Source: an uncultured Clostridia bacterium
Lineage (GTDB): Bacteria > Bacillota > Clostridia > UBA1381
Assembly (NCBI GenBank): GCA_959602045.1
Contig: CAUGRT010000024.1
Coordinates: forward strand, 1 to 43,773
DNA length: 43,773 nucleotides
Direction of reading: 5' to 3'
Shown here: one piece after another, positions 31,943 through 39,347 of the stretch
How positions within the stretch are numbered: position 1 is the first letter of the stretch
How the letters are laid out: every line of letters begins with the position of its first letter
Notes under the pieces: model-generated
What the model was told of the DNA's origin: nothing
The model's input: the letters and a program-made list of their open reading frames with translations, nothing else
Database searches by the model: none
Program-made: the position numbers and the translations under genes

Positions 31943-33175
31943 TTAATATCTTTTATCAATAATTCTTTTGCTCTTTTTCTCGCTTCTCGGCAAATCCCCG
32001 ATTCCTACGGCGTGAACCGTAATCGAAATACCGATTTTGGATTTAAAACGCGATTGAATCATCGCCTGCATGGTTTCCTTATCGGTTCCGGCTTCACATT
32101 CTACCGAAAGCAGCATCGCGTCTTTCCCGTTCACATGATCAATCATGACCTGATATTCACTGGATGCGCCGTCTACCGCCGCCAACAAATCCTCAATCTG
32201 ACCCGGGAAAATATTGACACCCTTTACCTTTGTCATATCATCAGTTCTTCCGGTGATAATATCAATTCTCGGATAAGGTGAACCGCATTGGCACTCACCC
32301 GGAATAATCCGCGTCAAATCGTGCGTCCGATAACGAATCAGCGGTGCGCCCTCTTTTACCAAAGTCGTAATAACCAACTCGCCGACCTCACCATCGGGCA
32401 GATTCTCCCCGGTAATCGGATCAACGACCTCGCAATAAACGTAATCGTCCCAGATATGCATGCCGGCATCGTAATCACAGCTGATTCCGATACCCGGTCC
32501 GTAAATTTCCGTTAAGCCGTAAATATCGTACAACTGAATCCCCAATTCAGAAGAAATCCGTTTCCGCATTTTCTCGCCCCAACGCTCCGAACCGATAACG
32601 CCTTTTTTTAGATAAATCTTATCGGCAATCTGCCGCTTTGCAATTTCCTCCGCAAGCAGCAGTGCATAAGAGGACGTTGCGCACAATACTGTAGACTTTA
32701 AATCCATCATCATTTGCAGCTGCTTATCTGTATTTCCGGGGCCCATCGGAATCGTCATTGCACCCAAACGCTCCGCACCGAGCTGAAATCCGATTCCGGC
32801 AGTCCATAAGCCGTAGCCCGGCGTAATATGGATTCTGTCAAGCTTCGTAATTCCGGCAGTTTCATAGCATCTGGCAAACATAATTGCCCAATCTGTAACA
32901 TCCTTTTGCGTATAAGGTATGATAATCGGCGTTCCGGTTGTTCCCGATGAAGAGTGAATCCGCACGATGTCCTCATCCGGAACCGCTTGCAGTCCCAGCG
33001 GATACGCTTCTCTCAGATCACTTTTCATCGTAAACGGCAGCCGTTCAAAATCCGACTGCGTTTGGATGGAATCAATATCAATCCCATCAAATTTCCTTGC
33101 GTAAAAGCCGTCCTGCTTCGTCAATCTCTCCAGTTGTTTCTTCAGCTTTGCAAACTGTTCTTCTTTCATTTTCAT
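31943..33175 (-). CDS. paaK: phenylacetate-CoA ligase
   Basis: A 410-residue adenylate-forming ligase that makes aryl-acetyl-CoA from arylacetate, ATP and CoA. The phosphate motif SSSGTTGTP lies at 75-83, then GYGLWTAGIGFQLGAERLGA, DIYGLTEIYGPGIG (about 218), and YRTHDLTRIIPGECQCG (about 278). The C-terminal domain with GRTDDMTKVKGVNIFPGQIE is complete. It lacks about 20 N-terminal residues common in PaaK, but the domain is whole. It follows iorB by 50 bases. With iorAB it can interconvert aromatic 2-oxoacids, aryl-CoA and arylacetates, with ATP either formed or spent. Confidence 0.92.
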   Translation of the reverse strand: MKMKEEQFAKLKKQLERLTKQDGFYARKFDGIDIDSIQTQSDFERLPFTMKSDLREAYPLGLQAVPDEDIVRIHSSSGTTGTPIIIPYTQKDVTDWAIMFARCYETAGITKLDRIHITPGYGLWTAGIGFQLGAERLGAMTIPMGPGNTDKQLQMMMDLKSTVLCATSSYALLLAEEIAKRQIADKIYLKKGVIGSERWGEKMRKRISSELGIQLYDIYGLTEIYGPGIGISCDYDAGMHIWDDYVYCEVVDPITGENLPDGEVGELVITTLVKEGAPLIRYRTHDLTRIIPGECQCGSPYPRIDIITGRTDDMTKVKGVNIFPGQIEDLLAAVDGASSEYQVMIDHVNGKDAMLLSVECEAGTDKETMQAMIQSRFKSKIGISITVHAVGIGDLPRSEKKSKRIIDKRY

Positions 33176-33224
33176 TTCTCTTCTAATCCTTTCTCATCTA
33201 ATCTATTCTATATGCGCGCTGCCC

Positions 33225-33803
33225 CTATATGGATAGGATATGCAGCGCATTCAGGTTCAGTTCCCGGAATTTTTCCGGAATCCGTTCCAGAATGACATCT
33301 TCAAGCTCCTCTATGCTCAATCCCAATGCGCCGCTTTTTGCCACCGCACCGAGAAGCGCTACATTCAGCGCCTTTGCACTATGGAGTTTTTCGGCAATTT
33401 CATCGCCGTTTACAACAATTAAGTTTTGAACGTGTTCCCGAAGGTACTGTATCATCTCCGCACCGGTATAGCTCCCGATTCCCAGCGACGTCGTAACCGG
33501 AATCACCGGCTTTGTATTGACAATCACCGTACCGTTCTTCTTCAAATAAGGCAAGCACCGAACCGCCTCGGCAGGCTCAAATGCGATAATGACATCCGCT
33601 CCGCCTTTTGGAATCAGCGGTGAATAAATCTGATCGCCGATCCGCACATGGCTGACAACACATCCGCCGCGCTGTGCCATACCAATGGTTTCCGCGCTCC
33701 GCGCCTTAAGTCCCTTTTTCATCGCCGCTGCGCTGATCAGCTTGGATGCAAGCACCGTTCCCTGACCGCCCACGCCGCATAAAAGACAATTCGTATTCAT
33801 CAT
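33225..33803 (-). CDS. iorB: indolepyruvate:ferredoxin oxidoreductase, beta subunit
   Basis: A 192-residue beta subunit, equivalent to the gamma domain of other 2-oxoacid oxidoreductases. The N-terminus CLLCGVGGQGTVLASKLISAAA, ETIGMAQRGGCVVSHVRIG and IAFEPAEAVRCLPYL are characteristic. It overlaps the iorA stop by 4 bases (ATGA), so translation is coupled and subunits are made in step. With IorA it oxidises indolepyruvate, phenylpyruvate or hydroxyphenylpyruvate to arylacetyl-CoA. Confidence 0.94.
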   Translation of the reverse strand: MMNTNCLLCGVGGQGTVLASKLISAAAMKKGLKARSAETIGMAQRGGCVVSHVRIGDQIYSPLIPKGGADVIIAFEPAEAVRCLPYLKKNGTVIVNTKPVIPVTTSLGIGSYTGAEMIQYLREHVQNLIVVNGDEIAEKLHSAKALNVALLGAVAKSGALGLSIEELEDVILERIPEKFRELNLNALHILSI

Positions 33804-35599
33804 TTTGCGCCGTCCTTTCTTTGAAGAATTGCTTCAACCGGACAGACCTGAGCGCACAAACCGCAACCGGTGCAAAGCGATGGTTCAATCCGTGCACATC
33901 CATTTTCAAACGAAAGTGCCGGACATCCCAGCTCCCGAATACATTTGCTGCATCCGATGCATTTGCTCTCGTCCACCGCAAGCGGCTCCGATCCCTTTGT
34001 AATCGCAACACACGGAGATTTAAACAATACGGCTTTTACGCCCGGTTCATCCATAACGCTCCGTACCGCTTCCTCTGCCTGCTTAAAGTTAAGCGGATCT
34101 GCTTCGGCAATTTTCACAACACCGATCGCCTCCAGGATCTTCCGAATACTCACGGCATTTACAATATCGCCCATCATAGTTTTTCCGATTCCTGGATGCG
34201 GCTGATGCCCCGTCATAGCGGTCGTTGAATTATCCAAGACAATTAATGTAATATTACTCTGATTATAGACAGCATTGACCATTCCGGTAATCCCCGATGC
34301 AAAAAAGGTGCTGTCGCCAATAAAGGCAAAATGCAGCGTATCCGGCTCCAATTGAGCCATTCCATGCGCAATGGTAATATCCGCGCCCATACACAAACAA
34401 GTGTCTGTCATATCCAACGGCTTTGCATTGCCCAGTGTATAGCAGCCAATATCTCCGCAAAATACCGCCTTTCTCCCCTTTGCCGCACGCTTAACCGCAT
34501 AAAATGATCCGCGGTGCGGACATCCGGCGCATAATACCGGCGGCCGAATCGGCAATGGCGGTGTATCCTGTTCCGATTCCTGCGGAACTTCAATCTCAAT
34601 AAACGCGGAGAGCGCTTTCTTGACGCTTTCCACGGTATTCTCACCGGCATTCTGCACATGATGTGTCAGCTTACCGAAAATATCCGTATGTATATGATGC
34701 TTTCCGCAAATTTTCAGCAGCTCTTCCTCAATCACCGGATCCAGTTCCTCAATCACCAGAACCTGATCCACACTATTCAGGAATTGAACCGCCAAATCCT
34801 CCGGAAACGGAAAAGGAGTTCCCACGCGCAACAGCGTTACATCCTCCCGTCTGCCGAGAGCCTCCTGCACATAAGCATAGCTGATTCCCCCGGTGGCAAT
34901 TCCGATTTTCCCCTTGCCGGTAATCGTATTAAACGGATAGGAGGAAAACTCTTTTCTTAATTCTTCATTTCTTTTTTCTATTTTTATATGATTCAAATAA
35001 GACGTTCTGGGAAAAATCACCCATCGCATCGTATCTTTCTGAAAACCCTCAAATTCATGCGGTGTCGGATCGTCCTTGACTTCAATATCCGCATAAGCGT
35101 GACAGACTCTGGTGGTCGGTCGAAACAGCACCGGCGTCCCCAGACGCTCTGACAATTCAAATGCGTCCTGGATCATCTGATACGCCTCCTCCGGCGAGGA
35201 CGGATCAAATACCGGAAGCTTTGAAAATGACGCAAAATGTCGGGTATCCTGTTCCGTCTGCGAGGAAATCGGTCCGGGATCATCCGCCGAAACCACCACC
35301 ATACCGCCCTTTACGCCGACATATGCCAAGCTCATCAAAGGATCGGATGCAACGTTTAAGCCCACCTGTTTCATCGTCACAAGCACTCTTGCACCGGAAT
35401 AGGCAGCCCCGGCAGCCGCCTCCATCGCCGCTTTTTCATTGACCGACCATTCCACATAAATACCGCCGTCGTTGATTTTCGCCGTCGTTTCCAATATCTC
35501 GGTAGAGGGAGTCCCCGGATAGCCGCTGACAAAATTAACGCCTGCCGCAACTGCACCGTAAGCAATCGCTTCATTGCCCATTAAAAATTTTGTTGACAT
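33800..35599 (-). CDS. iorA: indolepyruvate:ferredoxin oxidoreductase, alpha subunit
   Basis: A 599-residue alpha subunit fusing pyrimidine and ThDP domains with a C-terminal ferredoxin domain. Visible parts are FLMGNEAIAYGAVAAGVNF (N-terminus), RPPVLCAGCPHRGSFYAVKR (about 355), the ThDP motif IGDSTFFASGITGMVNAVYN (about 430), and two cluster motifs, CIGCSKCIRELGCP and CTGCGLCAQVCP, at the end. I choose ATG 35599, 10 bases after AAAGGAG; ATG 35608 is almost on the ribosome site. It heads the operon iorA-iorB-paaK. The promoter is 160 bases upstream, and the leader carries palindromic repeat copy 4. Confidence 0.94.
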   Translation of the reverse strand: MSTKFLMGNEAIAYGAVAAGVNFVSGYPGTPSTEILETTAKINDGGIYVEWSVNEKAAMEAAAGAAYSGARVLVTMKQVGLNVASDPLMSLAYVGVKGGMVVVSADDPGPISSQTEQDTRHFASFSKLPVFDPSSPEEAYQMIQDAFELSERLGTPVLFRPTTRVCHAYADIEVKDDPTPHEFEGFQKDTMRWVIFPRTSYLNHIKIEKRNEELRKEFSSYPFNTITGKGKIGIATGGISYAYVQEALGRREDVTLLRVGTPFPFPEDLAVQFLNSVDQVLVIEELDPVIEEELLKICGKHHIHTDIFGKLTHHVQNAGENTVESVKKALSAFIEIEVPQESEQDTPPLPIRPPVLCAGCPHRGSFYAVKRAAKGRKAVFCGDIGCYTLGNAKPLDMTDTCLCMGADITIAHGMAQLEPDTLHFAFIGDSTFFASGITGMVNAVYNQSNITLIVLDNSTTAMTGHQPHPGIGKTMMGDIVNAVSIRKILEAIGVVKIAEADPLNFKQAEEAVRSVMDEPGVKAVLFKSPCVAITKGSEPLAVDESKCIGCSKCIRELGCPALSFENGCARIEPSLCTGCGLCAQVCPVEAILQRKDGAK

Positions 35600-35639
35600 G
35601 CTTCCCATACTCCTTTAATCAAAAATTCATGTAATTCCC

Positions 35640-35713
35640 GACCTTTTCATCTAATTTTCGTTCTATTTTGCCGCTATGCTGCGTGGAACTCGCCTACATA
35701 AGCTGAAAAGGTC
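35640..35713. repeat. covarying palindromic repeat, copy 4 (degenerate)
   Basis: Arms GACCTTTTCA (35640-35649) and its complement (35704-35713) are shorter and differ from the other copies. The core keeps GCCGCTATGCTGCGTGGAAC followed by TCGCCTACATAAG. The inner CCGC/GCGG stem becomes CCGC/GTGG, still pairable. It is in the iorA 5' leader. Confidence 0.7.
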
Positions 35714-35769
35714 TAATCACAATTCCCTATCAAAAAACCATATCTTTCATCAAAAAATACTATTCTTTG

Positions 35770-35798
35770 ATTATATCATTTCAAGAATTATTTGTCAA
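35770..35798 (-). promoter_or_regulatory. consensus promoter of the iorA-iorB-paaK operon
   Basis: Minus-strand TTGACA (35798-35793), a 17-base spacer and TATAAT (35775-35770). Confidence 0.88.
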
Positions 35799-35869
35799 GT
35801 AAAAAACGTATAATATTAAAATGGCTTACCCATGCGATTTTTAGGCATATGTCATTTCATTAAAATCAC

Positions 35870-35891
35870 TTTTGACATACTTTTGACATAC
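35870..35891 (+). repeat. tandem TTTTGACATAC repeat beside the integrase
   Basis: Two perfect 11-base units 25 bases past the integrase stop. They resemble the pair at 285-308 and may be arm-type integrase binding sites. Confidence 0.5.
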
Positions 35892-35915
35892 TTGTGCCTA
35901 TGCAAACGTTTTAAA

Positions 35916-36854
35916 CTATCCTAAGTAACTGCTCAACTTATGAATCACATCGCTGTTATCATATCGCACATCTGCATAAATATCCATTGTGGTTTGTATA
36001 TTTTCATGTCCCATAATGGCTTGAACCGTCTTTAGCGGTACCCCTGCATAGACTAAATCCGTTGTAAAATTATGCCTAAAATAATGCGAAGTAATATTCG
36101 TTACTTCCCCTTCCGGCATATATTTGTTAATCTTCTTAAGAATGCATCTCCAATGGTAAGCAAACACCCCTGATTGTATCAGATGTCCTGCACTTGACAA
36201 AAATAAAAAATCCTCTTCTTCTGATTTTTCTGTATAACTTACTAAAAAGTCTTTTAAAGATTCTACCATAGGAATTGTTCTTGTTCCGGCAGCAGTCTTT
36301 GTTTGATATTGAACAATTGTTCTACATTCCTTATCGGTGGCTAAAGTCTTATGTACATTTATGCAATTATTTGTAAAATTAATATCTTTCTTCTGCAAAG
36401 CCAAAATTTCATTTCGACGCATTCCAGTGTAGTCAATCGCATAGTTAAAAATACTCTTTAATAGACTGTTCAAGCTCCATATACTATCTATTATGCCGAT
36501 CTTTCTCATTTCTTCGTAAATTGTTTGTATATGCATAAGTTTAAGATTTTTTAGTAATATATGCTGTATAGGATTCAAGTATTTTAACAGCCTTTTATAG
36601 TTATGCATAGTAGCTGGCCTTATATCCTGTTTTGTTCTTAACCACAGATTTACACACTCTTCCAATGTAATATCATCTCGCACAAAAACACCCTGTTCCG
36701 CATTTACGCAGAACTCCTTAACTTTTTTATCCAGTTTCCTCCAATCTTTATCATATAAGGTTTTCGTTTTTCTTTTTCCATTGGTATCAAACCCTATTAC
36801 AATTTGTTTATAATACCTTCCATCTGGTCGTTTACTGTATGGTATTTTCGGCAT
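35916..36854 (-). CDS. int: tyrosine integrase with an apparent internal deletion
   Basis: A 312-residue phage or ICE-type integrase starting at ATG 36854 after GGAAG. The N-terminus (YSKRPDGRYYKQIVIGFDTN) is an arm-binding domain, residues 60-140 are the core-binding SAM-like domain, and catalytic residues follow: Arg 146 in TGMRRNEIL, His 257 and Arg 260 in SHYFRHN, His 283 in MGHENIQTTM, and Tyr 293. The core-binding helix IFNYAID runs straight into YTGMRRNEI, whereas relatives have about 45-60 residues (interdomain linker and first catalytic helices) between them. So an in-frame deletion is likely, and activity is doubtful. Related proteins are about 370-390 residues. Confidence 0.88.
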   Translation of the reverse strand: MPKIPYSKRPDGRYYKQIVIGFDTNGKRKTKTLYDKDWRKLDKKVKEFCVNAEQGVFVRDDITLEECVNLWLRTKQDIRPATMHNYKRLLKYLNPIQHILLKNLKLMHIQTIYEEMRKIGIIDSIWSLNSLLKSIFNYAIDYTGMRRNEILALQKKDINFTNNCINVHKTLATDKECRTIVQYQTKTAAGTRTIPMVESLKDFLVSYTEKSEEEDFLFLSSAGHLIQSGVFAYHWRCILKKINKYMPEGEVTNITSHYFRHNFTTDLVYAGVPLKTVQAIMGHENIQTTMDIYADVRYDNSDVIHKLSSYLG

Positions 36855-36876
36855 ATAAATCTTCCTTTCCTTTACA

Positions 36877-36971
36877 GCAAACAACAATATCCGCCTTTAT
36901 TATATTACGATTTCGCCTCATTGTCAAGATATTAAACACTATATAGTTCCCTCCATTTGTAAAATTTCATC
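36877..36971 (-). repeat. promoter-bearing repeat, integrase copy
   Basis: This is the counterpart of 16541-16634. It contains the 16-mer GGATATTGTTGTTTGC (36892-36877), TATAAT (36904-36899), a 17-base spacer and TTGACA (36927-36922). It gives the integrase a perfect consensus promoter. The remaining bases up to 37175 show nothing I can name. Confidence 0.7.
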
Positions 36972-37175
36972 ATATCTATATACCAGCACCCATCTATTTT
37001 ATAGGCAGGCAAATTGTCTCTGTATGATACTCACTGCCATATTTTTTATCCTCGCCTATATCATATATTCTCTGTTTATAAAATAATTTTTTCGTTTTTC
37101 ACGCGATTGACATAAAATCATATAGCACTAATCAGCAGTTCTTTTAGGAACAATTCTTTATTATTTCATCTTTCC

Positions 37176-37772
37176 CTATTCTAAAAAATCCAACATCTGT
37201 GCCCCACGTTCCTTTACCTCAGAATCATCGCCAATATACATTGTTGTCGTGGCAATATTCCGATGCCCGATAAAATCACGGACAAATTTCACATCCCTTG
37301 TCTTCTGGTATAAAATTCCACATACCGACGCCCGTAATTTATGCGGTGAAATGCCGTATCCCAATGCCGCATGTGTATATTTTTTCACAATATCCAATAC
37401 CGCATCCTCAGACAATCTGGTACAACGATTGGAGATAAATAACGCATCCGTTTCATTATATTTTCCTATGAAGCTATCCCGATCCAGCAGCCAATCAATA
37501 ATCACATTCATCAAAGAATCCGTTATTGCAAAAGTATGTGTTTTTTTACGTTTATCCACAATCGTCAGAACTTTTTCATCAAAATCAATATCATCCACAT
37601 TAATCTCCGTCAATGCCGTTTCTCTCATTCCCGTAAACATAAAAAGCAATAAAATCGCTCTATCTCGTGTTCGCCATTTCTTTTGCCGACCGACCGCTCT
37701 GGCGTTCCCGACACCGGTATTGATAGCCTCCAATATTTTTTCAAAATTCTCAATTGTAAGCCATATGGTCAC
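37176..37772 (-). CDS. tyrosine recombinase consisting of the catalytic domain only
   Basis: A 198-residue protein covering just the integrase catalytic domain. All the signature residues are present: Arg 50 (FTGMRETALTEI), a Lys in the beta-hairpin (DKRKKTH, 73-79), His 144 and Arg 147 (SPHKLRAS), His 170 (FIGHRNIATTTMYI) and Tyr 179. No arm-binding or core-binding domain precedes it. The likely start is GTG 37772, 20 bases inside the preceding 69-codon gene, so translation is probably coupled. It could be a standalone resolvase-like enzyme, a partner of a DNA-binding subunit encoded upstream, or a remnant. Confidence 0.75.
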   Translation of the reverse strand: MTIWLTIENFEKILEAINTGVGNARAVGRQKKWRTRDRAILLLFMFTGMRETALTEINVDDIDFDEKVLTIVDKRKKTHTFAITDSLMNVIIDWLLDRDSFIGKYNETDALFISNRCTRLSEDAVLDIVKKYTHAALGYGISPHKLRASVCGILYQKTRDVKFVRDFIGHRNIATTTMYIGDDSEVKERGAQMLDFLE

Positions 37773-37959
37773 CTGCTAAACACTCAAGATCCCGCCCCTT
37801 AACAAAAACCTCTTCTCCCGGGAATCGGGATTGCAAAATTTCATCTACTTTTTCTCTGATATTCGGATTATCTGTATTCGAGTAATTAATCAAAATATTC
37901 ATTTCTTCCTCGGTAATCTCACATTCCTTTAAAAGCTGTACAAATAATTTCACTTTCAT
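37750..37959 (-). CDS. 69-residue island protein, unknown
   Basis: I do not recognise it. A mostly helical acidic protein (KLFVQLLKECEITEEEMNIL, NPNIREKVDEILQSRF). ATG 37959 has GGAGAG 8 bases upstream. Its last 23 bases overlap the start of the catalytic-domain recombinase, an arrangement that suggests the two products are made together; a regulatory or DNA-binding helper is conceivable. Confidence 0.6.
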   Translation of the reverse strand: MKVKLFVQLLKECEITEEEMNILINYSNTDNPNIREKVDEILQSRFPGEEVFVKGRDLECLAGDHMAYN

Positions 37960-37973
37960 AATCTCAACTCTCC

Positions 37974-38366
37974 TTAAAATTTGATGCCTAATGTATGTTT
38001 TTCATAATGATTTAAGTTTAATTTGTTTTTTATAATATTCAATGTTTCATTGTGATTCAAGCGATTCATTTCATCCAGAAGCTGCGTGATAATTTGAATC
38101 ATTCGCTCACGCGGCATATACAAATGCGCATAAGAATCTTTGGGGATAACTTTTAACTCCAACATCCGAAACCGATCCAAAGCTCGCGCAAATGCCGTTG
38201 AGTCGTCATATCCTGAATTGGCTGAAAAATAATAACAATTGTCCCATGTCATGTCCGGTTCATAATATGTATCTGTAACAATATATTGATACCCATTCTT
38301 TTTTAACAGTGCTATTTTATTATTGATTTTGCTTCTGTATATGATTTCAATATCCTTAATTGACAT
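37974..38366 (-). CDS. 130-residue island protein, unknown
   Basis: No family recognised. It is a mixed alpha/beta protein rich in Tyr, Asn and Asp (NGYQYIVTDTYYEPDMTWDN), with a C-terminal helix pair (RMIQIITQLLDEMNRLNHNE). There is no signal peptide or membrane segment. A GGAGGT site 7 bases before ATG 38366 supports translation. It is 14 bases from the next gene and 21 from the previous one, in the middle of the island operon. Confidence 0.65.
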   Translation of the reverse strand: MSIKDIEIIYRSKINNKIALLKKNGYQYIVTDTYYEPDMTWDNCYYFSANSGYDDSTAFARALDRFRMLELKVIPKDSYAHLYMPRERMIQIITQLLDEMNRLNHNETLNIIKNKLNLNHYEKHTLGIKF

Positions 38367-38387
38367 TTTGCCGACCTCCCTCTGGCA

Positions 38388-38552
38388 TCAGACTGCCTCC
38401 TCAGTTTTTTCTTCTACCATTGTTTCAAGGTTTCCCTCTCTATATAATGCAATCGCCTTATTCCATGCATCATCAATATTTTTCCCATAAACATATGTAT
38501 ATCTGCGATGTTCAAAATGATCCGTATAATAATATAGTAGAAACTTTCTCAT
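38388..38552 (-). CDS. 54-residue island protein, unknown
   Basis: Start ATG 38552 lies 7 bases after GGAGG and overlaps the previous stop as ATGA. The protein (MRKFLLYYYTDHFEHRRYTY, then VYGKNIDDAWNKAIALYREG) is aromatic-rich at the start and helical at the end. Function unknown. Confidence 0.6.
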   Translation of the reverse strand: MRKFLLYYYTDHFEHRRYTYVYGKNIDDAWNKAIALYREGNLETMVEEKTEEAV

Positions 38553-38854
38553 ACTGCTTCCTCCAAACCACTTTTCCAATTTAATTCCATAATAATTGTT
38601 TCTTCCCAACCATCTTTATGATAATTTTCTTTACACCATGTCATGGGATCATCATATATATTACCACCAATTCCCAAAAATGCACCCCAGTATTCGTCAT
38701 TACGAACTGCCTTATCTGCAACTTTCTTCGCACATTCTTCCTCTAAAATATACTCACAAAAAGCCCCGTTATCGTTGTATAAGAAAACATATTGCCCGGT
38801 TTCAGCATTGTATACGGAGTTTGCGGGTACTGTCTGTTTGTGTAAATATGCCAT
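38549..38854 (-). CDS. 101-residue island protein, unknown
   Basis: An acidic protein (CEYILEEECAKKVADKAVRN, then GIGGNIYDDPMTWCKENYHK) of no recognised family. Its own ribosome site is weak. A 10-codon mini ORF (38868-38900) with a strong GGAGG at 38910-38914 precedes it and ends 13 bases before its ATG, so translation may depend on reinitiation. Translationally coupled to the next gene by ATGA. Confidence 0.55.
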   Translation of the reverse strand: MAYLHKQTVPANSVYNAETGQYVFLYNDNGAFCEYILEEECAKKVADKAVRNDEYWGAFLGIGGNIYDDPMTWCKENYHKDGWEETIIMELNWKSGLEEAV

Positions 38855-38915
38855 CTGGCATCATATTTTACGGTATTGTTCCGCCAGCTTGAACGCTCAT
38901 ATATAAAAACCTCCT

Positions 38916-39347
38916 CTAATTCATAAGCTGTTTATAACTATTATGTTTTACCCGACTACCGCTATACACATGGGATATAATATCCGGATATTCCATAGGG
39001 TTATATCCCAATGCTTGAATCGTATGTAATGATTGCCAGTCCTCATGACGTTGCAAGATAGGTACAATATAATTCTGAATCAATAGAAATACTTCTTTCA
39101 ATCTTCTGTCTAATCGGCTTGTAAAATATACTTTTTTCCATCTTGGCGGTAGTATGGTATGATCGTGTTGTATTGCATTTGTGATATTATCATATATCCA
39201 GATATATGACAAGTGCTTATTATCGCAAAAGCGCAAGGAATCTATATAATAATACACGTTGTTAATTTTTCCATAGATTGCATGGATGGGGATTAACCGC
39301 CCTTGAATATACACCGTATTCATTTTGTTAAGCCTGCATTTATTCAT
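38916..39347 (-). CDS. 143-residue island protein, unknown
   Basis: ATG 39347 overlaps the previous gene by 8 bases and has GAGGA upstream. The protein is basic at its start, then carries a possible beta-sheet domain (VYIQGRLIPIHAIYGKINNV, YYYIDSLRFCDNKHLSYIWI) and a helical end (RRLKEVFLLIQNYIVPILQR). No catalytic motif, signal or membrane segment is seen. It is the second gene of the operon that begins at 40170. Confidence 0.6.
   Translation of the reverse strand: MNKCRLNKMNTVYIQGRLIPIHAIYGKINNVYYYIDSLRFCDNKHLSYIWIYDNITNAIQHDHTILPPRWKKVYFTSRLDRRLKEVFLLIQNYIVPILQRHEDWQSLHTIQALGYNPMEYPDIISHVYSGSRVKHNSYKQLMN

Larger units (their letters stand above)
35600..35915. other. iorA leader, promoter and island boundary
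   Basis: No gene. It holds repeat copy 4 (35640-35713), the iorA promoter (35770-35798) and the direct repeats next to the integrase stop (35870-35891). Confidence 0.6.
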
